Source of the DNA: Haloarcula salina
Lineage (GTDB): Archaea; Halobacteriota; Halobacteria; Halobacteriales; Haloarculaceae
Reading direction: 5' to 3'
Length of the DNA: 64,000 nucleotides
NCBI RefSeq assembly: GCF_010119195.1
Contig: NZ_WRXL01000004.1
Span: 310,001 to 374,000, forward strand
Shown here: positions 25,471 to 32,601 of the stretch, in pieces
Layout of the letters: each line of letters starts with the position of its first letter
How positions within the stretch are numbered: the first letter of the stretch is position 1
The notes under the pieces: generated by a model
Seen by the model: the letters and a program-made list of their open reading frames with translations, nothing else
Database searches by the model: none
Told to the model about the DNA's origin: nothing
Program-made: the position numbers and the translations under genes

Positions 25471-26291
25471 AGCTCCTCGTCGCCGGCGGCGACCGCGTGG
25501 ACGCCGGCAAGACCACGTTCAGCGTGGGCCTGCTGGAACGGACGAGCGCCGAGGGGTTCAAGCCCCGCGCCGGCAACAACTACTGGTTCGACCACGACGA
25601 CTACAAGCGATCGACCGCCGACGGGCGGCTGTACGGCAAGGACGCCAGACGGCTGACCGAGGCCGCACCGAACGACGTGGCTCCCGAGGAGATCAATCCG
25701 ATCCACCGGCTCTGGCACCCGTCGCCGGGGGCCGAAACGGGCCTGCTCGGCCGGGAGGACCAGCAGTTCGTGGTCGACCGCGTCGGCCGCCCGAGCGGGG
25801 ACGAGGGCGTCGAGTACGTCGTCAACGGCACCGTCGACCTCCCCGAGTCGGTCCGCGAGCGCCTCCCCGTCGAGAACGCGCCGCGGGTCACCTCGGTCGC
25901 CGACTTCAACGACCTGATGCGCGTGCTCCACGTCGAGGCGCTGGAATCGGTGGCCGCTGATATCGAGGCGGCCAACCGGGCCGTCGTCGAGTCCTACGGG
26001 GACGTGGCTCGCCCGCTGTCGGGGTTCGAGCCCGACGCCGTCGCCGTCGTCGAGCCCGGCCGCGCCCGAATCTACGACGGCGACCGCTACGCGAAGGCCT
26101 GCGAGATCGCGACCGGCGGCGCGGGCGTCGGCCAACTGGAAGAACGGGTCCCGAACGTCGTCGACCTCGTCGAGCGGGCCGCCGCGGTCAGGCTCCCGGC
26201 GCTCGACGCCGAGTCGCGGCGCGACCCGGCGGCCGTCGCCGACGCCTACGACCACGCCTACGACGCGCTGCTCGCCTGCGCGTTCGACTGA
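25467..26291 (+). CDS. P-loop ATPase/GTPase of unknown function
   Basis: 274 residues. The Walker A is GGDRVDAGKTTFS (7-19), of the type seen in dethiobiotin-synthetase-like and related SIMIBI proteins. Further motifs are RAGNNYWFDHDDY, VEYVVNGTVDLP and FEPDAVAVVEPGRARIYD. No transmembrane span. It overlaps the upstream 89-residue gene by 4 nt. The reaction is unknown; the dethiobiotin-like P-loop could indicate an ATP-dependent ligation of a small carboxylate, but this is inference. Confidence 0.82.
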   Translation: MKLLVAGGDRVDAGKTTFSVGLLERTSAEGFKPRAGNNYWFDHDDYKRSTADGRLYGKDARRLTEAAPNDVAPEEINPIHRLWHPSPGAETGLLGREDQQFVVDRVGRPSGDEGVEYVVNGTVDLPESVRERLPVENAPRVTSVADFNDLMRVLHVEALESVAADIEAANRAVVESYGDVARPLSGFEPDAVAVVEPGRARIYDGDRYAKACEIATGGAGVGQLEERVPNVVDLVERAAAVRLPALDAESRRDPAAVADAYDHAYDALLACAFD

Positions 26292-26432
26292 TAGAGGGTA
26301 TCGTAGAAGTCCATAGATTCTGTTTCATCAGAATCGACTCCCTCGGCCGGCAGAGGGTCTCCGGACCTCCGGCTGGCTACGATAATCCCTATGAGAGCGC
26401 CCCCGTCGCGGGCGGTGCCGAGAGGGAACGGA

Positions 26433-26440
26433 AGATATAG
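26433..26440 (+). promoter_or_regulatory. TATA box of the sugE-like gene
   Basis: AGATATAG, 30-37 nt before the ATG, predicts a leader of only a few bases. That leaves no room for a riboswitch in the transcript. Confidence 0.45.
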
Positions 26441-26469
26441 CCCGCCCGGCGACGGATGCGGGAGTCGAG

Positions 26470-26793
26470 ATGTCATGGTACGTTCTGGTGCTCGCGGGCC
26501 TGTTCGAGATCGCGTGGGCGGTCGGCCTCGAATACTCCGACGGGCTCTCGAAACCGGTGCCCACGCTGGGCACCGTCCTCGCGCTCGGTATCAGTATGGT
26601 GTTGCTGGCGCAGGCCGTCAAAGACCTCCCCGTGGGGACGGCGTACGCGGTCTGGACCGGTATCGGAGCCGTCGGGACCGCGTCGCTCGGAATCGTTCTC
26701 TTCGACGAGGCGGCGAGCCTCTCCCGCATCGCGTTCATCGGCGTGATAGTCGTCGGAATCGTCGGCCTCAATCTCACGTCGGCCGGTGGCTGA
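26470..26793 (+). CDS. sugE: SMR-family transporter of the SugE/Gdx (guanidinium exporter) subtype
   Basis: 107 residues, four membrane helices. The essential glutamate is in GLFEIAWAVGLEYSDG (E13). LPVGTAYAVWTGIGAVGTA is nearly identical to the E. coli SugE/Gdx signature and distinguishes it from EmrE-type multidrug pumps. As a Gdx-type antiporter it would export guanidinium in exchange for protons. It stands alone in front of a convergent hydrolase gene. No guanidine riboswitch motif is seen upstream. Confidence 0.92.
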   Translation: MSWYVLVLAGLFEIAWAVGLEYSDGLSKPVPTLGTVLALGISMVLLAQAVKDLPVGTAYAVWTGIGAVGTASLGIVLFDEAASLSRIAFIGVIVVGIVGLNLTSAGG

Positions 26794-26817
26794 CGGAGTC
26801 CGGGCCGACGGGCGCAC

Positions 26818-27393
26818 TCAGAACTTCGCGGCCTGCAGCGCGAGTTCGACGTCCTGGTACGGGCGGTCGGTCACGCTCGGCCCGTGGCCGGTGTGCATCT
26901 CGGCGAGGCCCTCGTCCGCGACCGAGAGGACGCGCTCGATGCTCTCGACGAGCAGATTCCGGTTCCCTTCCTCCAGGTCGGTCCGGCCGAAGCTCCCGTT
27001 GGCGAACACGAGGTCGCCGGCGAACAGGACGCCGGCCTGCGGCGAGTAGAAGCAGAGGTGGTCGTCCTTGTGGCCGGGCGTGTGCAGCGCCCGGTAGTCG
27101 TGGTCGCCCAACTGGACCGTCTCGTCGTCGCCGATAGCGTGCTCGATGCCGTCCTGGTCCGTGTCGAATCCCCAGACGGGCGCGTCGAAGGCGTCGGCGA
27201 CAGCGGCGAGGTTCCCGACGTGGTCGTAGTGGGTGTGGGTGACGACGAGGGCGTCGAGAGCCTCCACGTGGTCCTCGACGACGGAGACCACGTCGAACTC
27301 GTTGCCCGCGTCGACGAGGACGGTCCGGTCGCCGGTGACGAGGAAGGCGTTGCTCGTGAACACCTGCTGACCGCGAGCGAGATTGCGAATCAT
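26818..27393 (-). CDS. Metallo-beta-lactamase-fold hydrolase
   Basis: 191 residues from ATG 27393; ATG 27426 would add 11. The fold starts with FTSNAFLVTGDRTVLVDAG, shown as NAFLVTGDRTVLVDAG. The metal motif is THTHYDHVG, followed by HTPGHKDDHLCFYS, FAGDLVFANGSFGRTDL and MHTGHGPSV. This is the glyoxalase-II-like group that hydrolyses thioesters such as lactoyl-thiol conjugates. Its substrate is not shown. It is divergent from a response regulator. Confidence 0.88.
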   Translation of the reverse strand: MIRNLARGQQVFTSNAFLVTGDRTVLVDAGNEFDVVSVVEDHVEALDALVVTHTHYDHVGNLAAVADAFDAPVWGFDTDQDGIEHAIGDDETVQLGDHDYRALHTPGHKDDHLCFYSPQAGVLFAGDLVFANGSFGRTDLEEGNRNLLVESIERVLSVADEGLAEMHTGHGPSVTDRPYQDVELALQAAKF

Positions 27394-27528
27394 GGACCGT
27401 CGTTCGACCCCGTCACCAATGTGCATGTCGCTCTCGCACGGAGGTGTCGGCAGCCCTGAAACACGCCGCAATCGCGCACCCACAGGGCTATGTACGTGGA
27501 TATGCAAACGGGGACAGTAGAGACTATT

Positions 27529-28113
27529 ATGTCAAATTCGGACCTACCTGTCGTACTTATCGTCGAAGACGAACCGGATGTCGCCGAGACGTACAAGCTG
27601 TGGCTCCAGGAGGAGTACGAGGTCCGTATGGCACAGAACGGAGACGAGGGGCTCGACCTGCTCGACGAAGCGGTCGACGTGGTACTGCTCGACCGGATGA
27701 TGCCGGGCCTCTCGGGAGACGAGGTGCTCGAGCGCATTCGGGAGCGAGACCTCGGCTGTCGAGTGGCGATGGTCACGGCAGTCGAGCCCGATTTCGACAT
27801 TCTGGAGATGGGCTTCGACGCGTACCTCTCGAAGCCGATTCGCAGCGAACAGCTCCACGAGACGGTCGACAACCTGCTCGACCGCTCGGAGTACGACTCG
27901 CTGCTCCAGGAGTACTACGCGCTCGTCGAGAAGCAGGCGACGCTGGAGGCGACGAAGTCGAGCGCCGAACTGGCCGAGAGCGACCAGTACGACGAACTGA
28001 CCGAACGCGTCGCCGAGATGCGCGACCAGCTCTCGGACACGCTCGGCGGCATCGAAGACGACTCCGATTTCATCGCAACGCTTCGCGGACTGAGCGAAGA
28101 CGATAACAACTGA
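27529..28113 (+). CDS. HalX-type response regulator
   Basis: 194 residues from ATG 27529; the open frame begins earlier (27490) but this start lies about 28 nt behind a TATA-like GATATGC. The receiver domain (6-118) has acidic pocket E13/D14, phosphoacceptor D55 in VVLLDRMMPG and the lysine in LSKPI. The C-terminal 70 residues are the helical HalX domain (ALVEKQATLEATKSSAEL), found almost only in haloarchaea. No DNA-binding domain is present. A KaiC-like ATPase follows 10 nt later and is a plausible partner. Confidence 0.9.
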   Translation: MSNSDLPVVLIVEDEPDVAETYKLWLQEEYEVRMAQNGDEGLDLLDEAVDVVLLDRMMPGLSGDEVLERIRERDLGCRVAMVTAVEPDFDILEMGFDAYLSKPIRSEQLHETVDNLLDRSEYDSLLQEYYALVEKQATLEATKSSAELAESDQYDELTERVAEMRDQLSDTLGGIEDDSDFIATLRGLSEDDNN

Positions 28114-28123
28114 GCGACCAACA

Positions 28124-28777
28124 ATGTATGATCTCACCTCAGTACTGGAGTTCGACGCGCTCAGCCAGATCCGACCGGGATCCAGCATCCTGATCTCCGG
28201 CCCGGCGATGAGCGGGAAGCAACGGCTCGCGTACGACATCCTGGCGGACGGAATCGACGGTGGTGACGGGGCGGTCGTCGTGACGACCGGCGACGGGGCC
28301 GGCGACGTCGTCGAGGAGTTCCGCTCGCTCGTGCCCGACATGAACGACGCCCAGCTCGGCGTCATCGACTGCCGGGGCGACGGCGGCGATCAGGCGGTCG
28401 GCAACGCCCACGTCCACCACGTGTCCTCGCCGGGCGACCTGACCGGGATCGGGATCGGCATCACGAAGGCCCTCGAGGGCCTGCACAACGCCGGGAACGA
28501 ACGCGGTCGACTCGCGCTCATCTCGCTGTCGACGATGCTGACCTACACGGACAAGAAGACGGTGTTCAAGTTCTGCCACGTGCTGTCCTCGCGGCTGGAC
28601 TCAGCCGGCTACATCGGCGTGTTCACCATCGACTCCGGGGCCCACGACGACCAGACGCTCCAGGTCATCAAGCAGGCATTCGACGGGATGATCGACGTGC
28701 GCGACGCCGAGGGCGGCGGCCGGGAGGCCCGCGTCCTCGGTCTCGCCGGCGAGCCGACCGACTGGCAGCGAATCTGA
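28124..28777 (+). CDS. RecA/KaiC-like ATPase of signal-transduction type
   Basis: 217 residues, single RecA-fold domain. Walker A is SGPAMSGKQRLAYDIL (29-44) with a non-standard GKQ in place of GKT/S. The Walker B-like strand is GRLALISLSTMLTY and there is a hydrophobic beta strand YIGVFTIDSGAHDD. It belongs with haloarchaeal RecA-superfamily ATPases annotated as implicated in signal transduction. The gene is directly behind the HalX regulator in one apparent operon. Confidence 0.82.
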   Translation: MYDLTSVLEFDALSQIRPGSSILISGPAMSGKQRLAYDILADGIDGGDGAVVVTTGDGAGDVVEEFRSLVPDMNDAQLGVIDCRGDGGDQAVGNAHVHHVSSPGDLTGIGIGITKALEGLHNAGNERGRLALISLSTMLTYTDKKTVFKFCHVLSSRLDSAGYIGVFTIDSGAHDDQTLQVIKQAFDGMIDVRDAEGGGREARVLGLAGEPTDWQRI

Positions 28778-28810
28778 CAGCGACACCGAGGATCGCCGGC
28801 GGTTTGAGAA

Positions 28811-28819
28811 GTACTTTTC
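28811..28819 (+). promoter_or_regulatory. TATA-like box of thyX
   Basis: GTACTTTTC lies 24-32 nt before the thyX ATG, fitting a leaderless transcript starting at 28843. Confidence 0.4.
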
Positions 28820-28842
28820 ACGCTCGGCGTCACCCACCCGAT

Positions 28843-29586
28843 ATGGAAGTCACGCTGCTCGAAGCCACTTCGGACCCCGAGGACCTCATCTGCAAGGCGG
28901 CGCGCAACGACTACAGCGGCGAGTTCGTCGGCGGCCAGTCCCTCGAAGAGACGATGGCGACCGTCGACGGCGACACACTCGACGAGAAGAAGAAGACCCT
29001 CATCGCCCACCTCCTCGAACACGGCCACTTCGGGCCGTTCGAGCACGCCCAGGCGACGTTCGCCGTCGAGGGCGTCTCTCGATCGTGTATGGCCCAGATC
29101 ACCCGTCACCGCCACGTCTCCTTCGACGTGCAGTCGATGCGGTACGTCTCCTTCGACGACGTCGACCCCGAAGCGGTCCGGGAGGGCGAACTCGTCGTCA
29201 CGCCGCCGTCGGCGACGGACCCGGACTGGGTCGGTCGAAACCAGAAGCGCGCGTCGGTCTCGGACGAGGAGTTCGAGCGGCGCACGGAGATCTTCAAAGA
29301 CACCATCGAGCAGGCCGTCGAGTCCTACCAGGAACTGCTCGACCTGGGAATGCCGCCGGAGGACGCGCGATTCGTCCTGCCGATCGGCACGAAGGTCAAC
29401 ATCGTGATGTCGATGAACGCGCGGATGCTGATGCACGTCGCGGACATGCGCGCGGCCGCGGACGCCCAGTGGGAGATCCGCGAGATGACCGAGGAGATGC
29501 TCGACCTCGCGGCCGACTGGTGCCCGAAGACGTTCGAGTACTACGAGCGAGAGATGAAGGGACGGAAGAACCGGCTCGCGCCCTGA
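28843..29586 (+). CDS. thyX: FAD-dependent thymidylate synthase ThyX
   Basis: 247 residues from ATG 28843. The ThyX motif is TRHRHVSFDVQSMRYV: RHR-x7-S-x-R. LEHGHFGPFEHAQATF and VLPIGTKVNIVMSMNARML are the FAD and dUMP regions. It methylates dUMP with methylenetetrahydrofolate and FADH2, replacing ThyA. It stands alone with its own promoter. The length is usual for the family. Confidence 0.96.
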   Translation: MEVTLLEATSDPEDLICKAARNDYSGEFVGGQSLEETMATVDGDTLDEKKKTLIAHLLEHGHFGPFEHAQATFAVEGVSRSCMAQITRHRHVSFDVQSMRYVSFDDVDPEAVREGELVVTPPSATDPDWVGRNQKRASVSDEEFERRTEIFKDTIEQAVESYQELLDLGMPPEDARFVLPIGTKVNIVMSMNARMLMHVADMRAAADAQWEIREMTEEMLDLAADWCPKTFEYYEREMKGRKNRLAP

Positions 29587-29798
29587 CCGCAGTCGGTCGT
29601 CTACGGAGGTCACCCCGGAACGGCCCCATGGGCGTCGTCCGTGGCATCCAATCGACCCGACAGGCCGATACGGCTCGGTTTTCACGAGGGAAATAGACGG
29701 ACTGAGAGCGGGTACGAAGCCCCGTCATCGGCTCTCACAGTATCAAAAGACGAAACCAGTCCGACACATTCATACTACCACAACCTGAATGAACAATC

Positions 29799-29972
29799 GT
29801 GTCCTACGAGGTGGAACATCCCGACCGGCGGTCGGGAACGGCGTCCGAGGTGATGTGTTCGGTCGACGAAGTCGACGGTCAGCGACGACTCGTCATCGCA
29901 GATATCGCCCGGGACGACGCCTGGATTTCCACCATCACGGCGACCACTTGCCACCTCGACGAGTGGCAGTAA
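29799..29972 (+). CDS. Small acidic protein with GTG start, unknown function
   Basis: 57 residues from GTG 29799; an in-frame TGA sits at 29790-29792 and the next possible start is the ATG at 29853. The product is acidic and ordered, ending RLVIADIARDDAWISTIT then HLDEWQ. It resembles short haloarchaeal proteins with a VxIADxxxDDAW pattern, whose function is unknown. Codon use is haloarchaeal and no competing frame is convincing. The stretch before it (29587-29798) holds only an inverted repeat TGAGAGC/GCTCTCA at 29703-29737. Confidence 0.6.
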   Translation: MSYEVEHPDRRSGTASEVMCSVDEVDGQRRLVIADIARDDAWISTITATTCHLDEWQ

Positions 29973-30109
29973 GCGGGTCGGCGGCCTGCCGAGACCCCGC
30001 ACGTCGTCGCTCGACGGCGACTCACGACCGCACGCGGCGATGAGATACGCCGCGTGCACCCGGCGATGGCCCTGAAAGATTTTTGTTCGGCGCCCCGCCA
30101 GACCCTTGT

Positions 30110-30514
30110 ATGGAGTACGACGAGATGCTCGACCGGGCGATCGAGGAGACGCCCGAGATCGACGGGACCAGCGAGCGCTTCGAAGTGCCCGACCCCGAGG
30201 TTCGCCAGGAGGGGAACGCGACCGTCTACGAGAACTTCCAGGCGACGTGTTCGCGCCTCGGTCGGGAGGACGACCACGTGATGAAGTTCCTGCAGAACGA
30301 CCTCGGAACCAGCGGCCACATCGACGAGAGCGGGCGGGCGCGCCTGACCGGTGAGTTCGGCGCGGACCGAATCGCCGCGGCGCTCGACGAGTACGTCGAG
30401 GAGTTCGTCATCTGCTCGGAGTGCGGCCTCCCCGACACGAAACTCGAACGCGAACAGGGCGCGCTGTTGCTGCGCTGTGAGGCGTGCGGAGCCCGTTCGG
30501 CGACCAGCGAGTGA
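30110..30514 (+). CDS. tif2b: Translation initiation factor aIF2 subunit beta
   Basis: 134 residues from ATG 30110; a TATA-like AAAGATTTTT lies about 30 nt upstream. The core has YDEMLDRAIEETPEI, NFQATCSRLGREDDHVMKFLQNDLGTSG (as HVMKFLQNDLGTSG) and a C-terminal zinc ribbon CSECGLPDT...CEACG. It forms the aIF2 trimer that brings initiator tRNA to the ribosome. The convergent next gene is a tiny zinc-ribbon protein. Confidence 0.94.
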   Translation: MEYDEMLDRAIEETPEIDGTSERFEVPDPEVRQEGNATVYENFQATCSRLGREDDHVMKFLQNDLGTSGHIDESGRARLTGEFGADRIAAALDEYVEEFVICSECGLPDTKLEREQGALLLRCEACGARSATSE

Positions 30515-30515
30515 G

Positions 30516-30695
30516 CTACTGCAAGCCCTTCAGCGTCTGGAGGTCGCGGTCGGTCCTGGTGAACACCGCGAGCCGATGGCTCGCGTGGCAGTTCGGGCAG
30601 TGATAGGTCGTATCGTGGCGCGGCAACTCGGTCGGCGTCGACTCCCAGTCCTTCTTACACTCCGGACAGAGCAACCGAACGTACGCTTCCTCCAT
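30516..30695 (-). CDS. Small zinc-ribbon protein
   Basis: 59 residues from ATG 30695 (five more codons to 30710 possible). Two CxxC knuckles, CPECKKDW and CPNCHASH, about 22 residues apart, give a four-cysteine zinc ribbon with additional histidines. The rest is short and basic for a haloarchaeal protein (KKDW, SHRLAVFTRTDRD), suggesting RNA or protein contact. Its stop is 1 nt from the aIF2-beta stop. Function unknown. Confidence 0.75.
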   Translation of the reverse strand: MEEAYVRLLCPECKKDWESTPTELPRHDTTYHCPNCHASHRLAVFTRTDRDLQTLKGLQ

Positions 30696-30766
30696 GTATG
30701 GTATTGACACACATTAGCTACGGACAAAAAAGTTCGCGTCTCCCCACCGGGCTGCCTTCACCCGGC

Positions 30767-31738
30767 TCAGGCCGGGATGTCCTCGGCTTCGAGGAGTTCC
30801 TTGTACCGGTTGCGGATGGTGACCTCGGAGATGTCGGCCACGTCGCTGACCTGGCTCTGGGTCACCTTCTCGTTGGTCAGGAGCGCGGCGGCGTACACCG
30901 CGGCGGCGGCGAGGCCGACCGGTGACTTACCCGAGAGCATCCCGGCCTGGCGCGCGCCCTCGATGAGGTCGCGAGCCTGGCGCTGAGTCTCCTCGGAGAG
31001 GCCCAGGTCGGAGACGAACCGCGGGAGGTAGTTCTCCGGGTCGGCCGGCTGGACTTCGAGGCTGAGTTCGCGGACGATGTAGCGGTATGTCCGGGTCAGT
31101 TCCATCTTCTCGACGCGGGAGACGCGCGACATCTCGTCGAGCGACCGGGGGTTGCCGGCCATGCGAGCCGCGGCGTACAGCGCCGAGGTCGCGACGCCCT
31201 CGATGGAGCGGCCCGGGAGCAGGTCGTCCTTCAGCGCGCGGCGGTAGATGACGCTGGCGGTCTCGCGGACGTTCTGGGGGAGCCCCAGCGCGCTGGCCAT
31301 GCGGTCGATCTCGCCCAGCGCCTGCTTGAGGTTGCGCTCCTTGGAGTCGCGGGTGCGGAACCGCTCGTTCCAGGTGCGCAGGCGCTGCATCTTCTGGCGC
31401 TGCTCGCTCGACAGCGAGCGGCCGTAGGCGTCCTTGTTCTGCCAGCCGATGTTGGTCGACAGGCCCTTGTCGTGCATCATGTTCGTCGTCGGCGCGCCGA
31501 CGCGGGACTTTCGGTCCTTCTCGGCGGAGTCGAACGCGCGCCACTCGGGGCCGTGGTCGATTTCGTCTTCCTCGACGACGAGACCGCAGTCTTCACAGAC
31601 CGTCTCGCCGTGTTCCGCGTCCGTGACGACGTCGCCGCCACACTCCGGGCAGGCCTCCGTCGCCTCGTGCTCCGTCTCTCGTTCGGTAAGTTCCTCGTCT
31701 CGTTCTCGTGTGCTGGTTCGTGCTGATGATTCACTCAT
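30767..31738 (-). CDS. tfb: Transcription initiation factor TFB
   Basis: 323 residues. The N-terminal zinc ribbon is CPECGGDVV...CEDCGLV, followed by the B-finger/reader region EWRAFDSAEKDRKSRVG. Two cyclin folds occupy about 120-215 and 225-315, and the C-terminus has the helix-turn-helix VSQVSDVADISEVTIRNRY in part (SEVTIRNRYKEL) that reads the BRE. It recruits RNA polymerase to TBP-bound promoters. Haloarchaea have several TFBs; which paralogue this is cannot be decided here. Two TATA-like boxes lie upstream. Confidence 0.95.
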   Translation of the reverse strand: MSESSARTSTRERDEELTERETEHEATEACPECGGDVVTDAEHGETVCEDCGLVVEEDEIDHGPEWRAFDSAEKDRKSRVGAPTTNMMHDKGLSTNIGWQNKDAYGRSLSSEQRQKMQRLRTWNERFRTRDSKERNLKQALGEIDRMASALGLPQNVRETASVIYRRALKDDLLPGRSIEGVATSALYAAARMAGNPRSLDEMSRVSRVEKMELTRTYRYIVRELSLEVQPADPENYLPRFVSDLGLSEETQRQARDLIEGARQAGMLSGKSPVGLAAAAVYAAALLTNEKVTQSQVSDVADISEVTIRNRYKELLEAEDIPA

Positions 31739-32217
31739 GATTGGGGTCCTCTTCTGCCGGGTGCAGAAATTTTAAGTTCAGTTGGGGAAACTGTCTTACC
31801 CTATAGTTAGTCCGTAAAGTATTTAAATCTTTCGCCGACAGTGGCATCGAATCGCACGACGGGGCCGTGATAGCGTGTAGCATAGAAATCGATTCAGTTA
31901 TATATCGTGATCCGTCCACGCGCCTCCCCGTCGTCGGTACGTCCGGGAGACGGGCCGCCCATCTGCCCGACCGAGTCGCCGCCTCGGTCGTGACGTCGAG
32001 CGCGGTTGAGGTCGGCGGCGCACATGCGGAAGGACACAGATGTTATAAAAAACGATTTTCCCAGATAGCGACGTGATACACTATCGGTAACATCAGATAC
32101 GTACCAGTTACGTTCGATTGGTGATATCTGGCCCGTCGGTCCAGACGACAGCCGCGCTGTCGTCAGTCCGCCCCGCGTCTTCGAGGCGTGATCGGGACGG
32201 ACGACTGGTCAGCCGGT
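31739..32217. other. Gene-free stretch upstream of tfb
   Basis: No coding region I can support. It is AT-richer than its surroundings. On the minus strand it holds two TATA-like elements for tfb (31767-31776 and 31821-31828). Further left-to-right it has TTATATATC around 31900 and a TTATAAAAAACG run near 32043, which could be promoters, but no gene follows either. Confidence 0.5.
31767..31828 (-). promoter_or_regulatory. Two TATA-like boxes of tfb
   Basis: CTTAAAATTT (31767-31776) is 29-38 nt before the tfb ATG, and ATTTAAAT (31821-31828) is a further 50 nt upstream. The arrangement suggests a proximal and a distal promoter. Confidence 0.4.
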
Positions 32218-32502
32218 TCAGACGGTGAACAGGTGACCCTCGGTCGGGACGTCGAACAGACCGATTCGCGCGCCCGCGTCCAGCCAGGCGTGTCCGTACG
32301 AGAACGACGCGAGCGCGTTGACGAGGTCGTCGTCCTCCCTGAAGTGGCGGCCGTCTTCGAGGTACGACTCGGCCATCTCGGCACACTCCAGTGCGGCGTC
32401 GTGCATCGGGGTCCCCACCGGCGGCGCGACGGTGGCGGCGTCGAGCGCCTCCGCGAGCAGTCCCTCGTAGCGGTCGGTCTTCTCGTCGAGGTCGGCGGCC
32501 AT
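32218..32502 (-). CDS. DUF357-family helical protein
   Basis: 94 residues, almost wholly helical: EKTDRYEGLLAEALDAA, PMHDAALECAEMAESYLEDGRHF and NALASFSYGHAWLDAGARIGLF fit the archaeal DUF357 family, which is of about this length. No catalytic motif is evident. The family is conserved in archaea with no agreed function. It is divergent from the thioredoxin reductase gene. Confidence 0.85.
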   Translation of the reverse strand: MAADLDEKTDRYEGLLAEALDAATVAPPVGTPMHDAALECAEMAESYLEDGRHFREDDDLVNALASFSYGHAWLDAGARIGLFDVPTEGHLFTV

Positions 32503-32570
32503 GTCGCCAGAGAGCGGCGGGGCGGGCCTAAGCGTGTCGCTGTCGCGCGTTCGGCGTGCGACAACGCAAG

Positions 32571-32578
32571 CTAAATAC
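32571..32578 (+). promoter_or_regulatory. TATA-like box of trxB
   Basis: CTAAATAC lies 24-31 nt before the trxB ATG, as expected for a leaderless gene. Confidence 0.45.
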
Positions 32579-32601
32579 GGTCCGATAGACTAACACGGAC
32601 A

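Noticed and set aside
26292-26469. Guanidine riboswitch before the SugE-like gene
   Set aside because: The TATA box at 26433 leaves a leader of only a few bases, and no ykkC or ACGR-loop hairpins were found.
26258-26476. Minus-strand frame with an SMDFYDTLYQS-like tail, considered as a transposase fragment
   Set aside because: Only a few residues suggest it, no catalytic motif is present, and it overlaps the end of the P-loop gene.
31867-32076. 69-codon plus-strand frame in the gap upstream of tfb
   Set aside because: GTG start, mixed codon use and no recognisable protein features; more likely non-coding.
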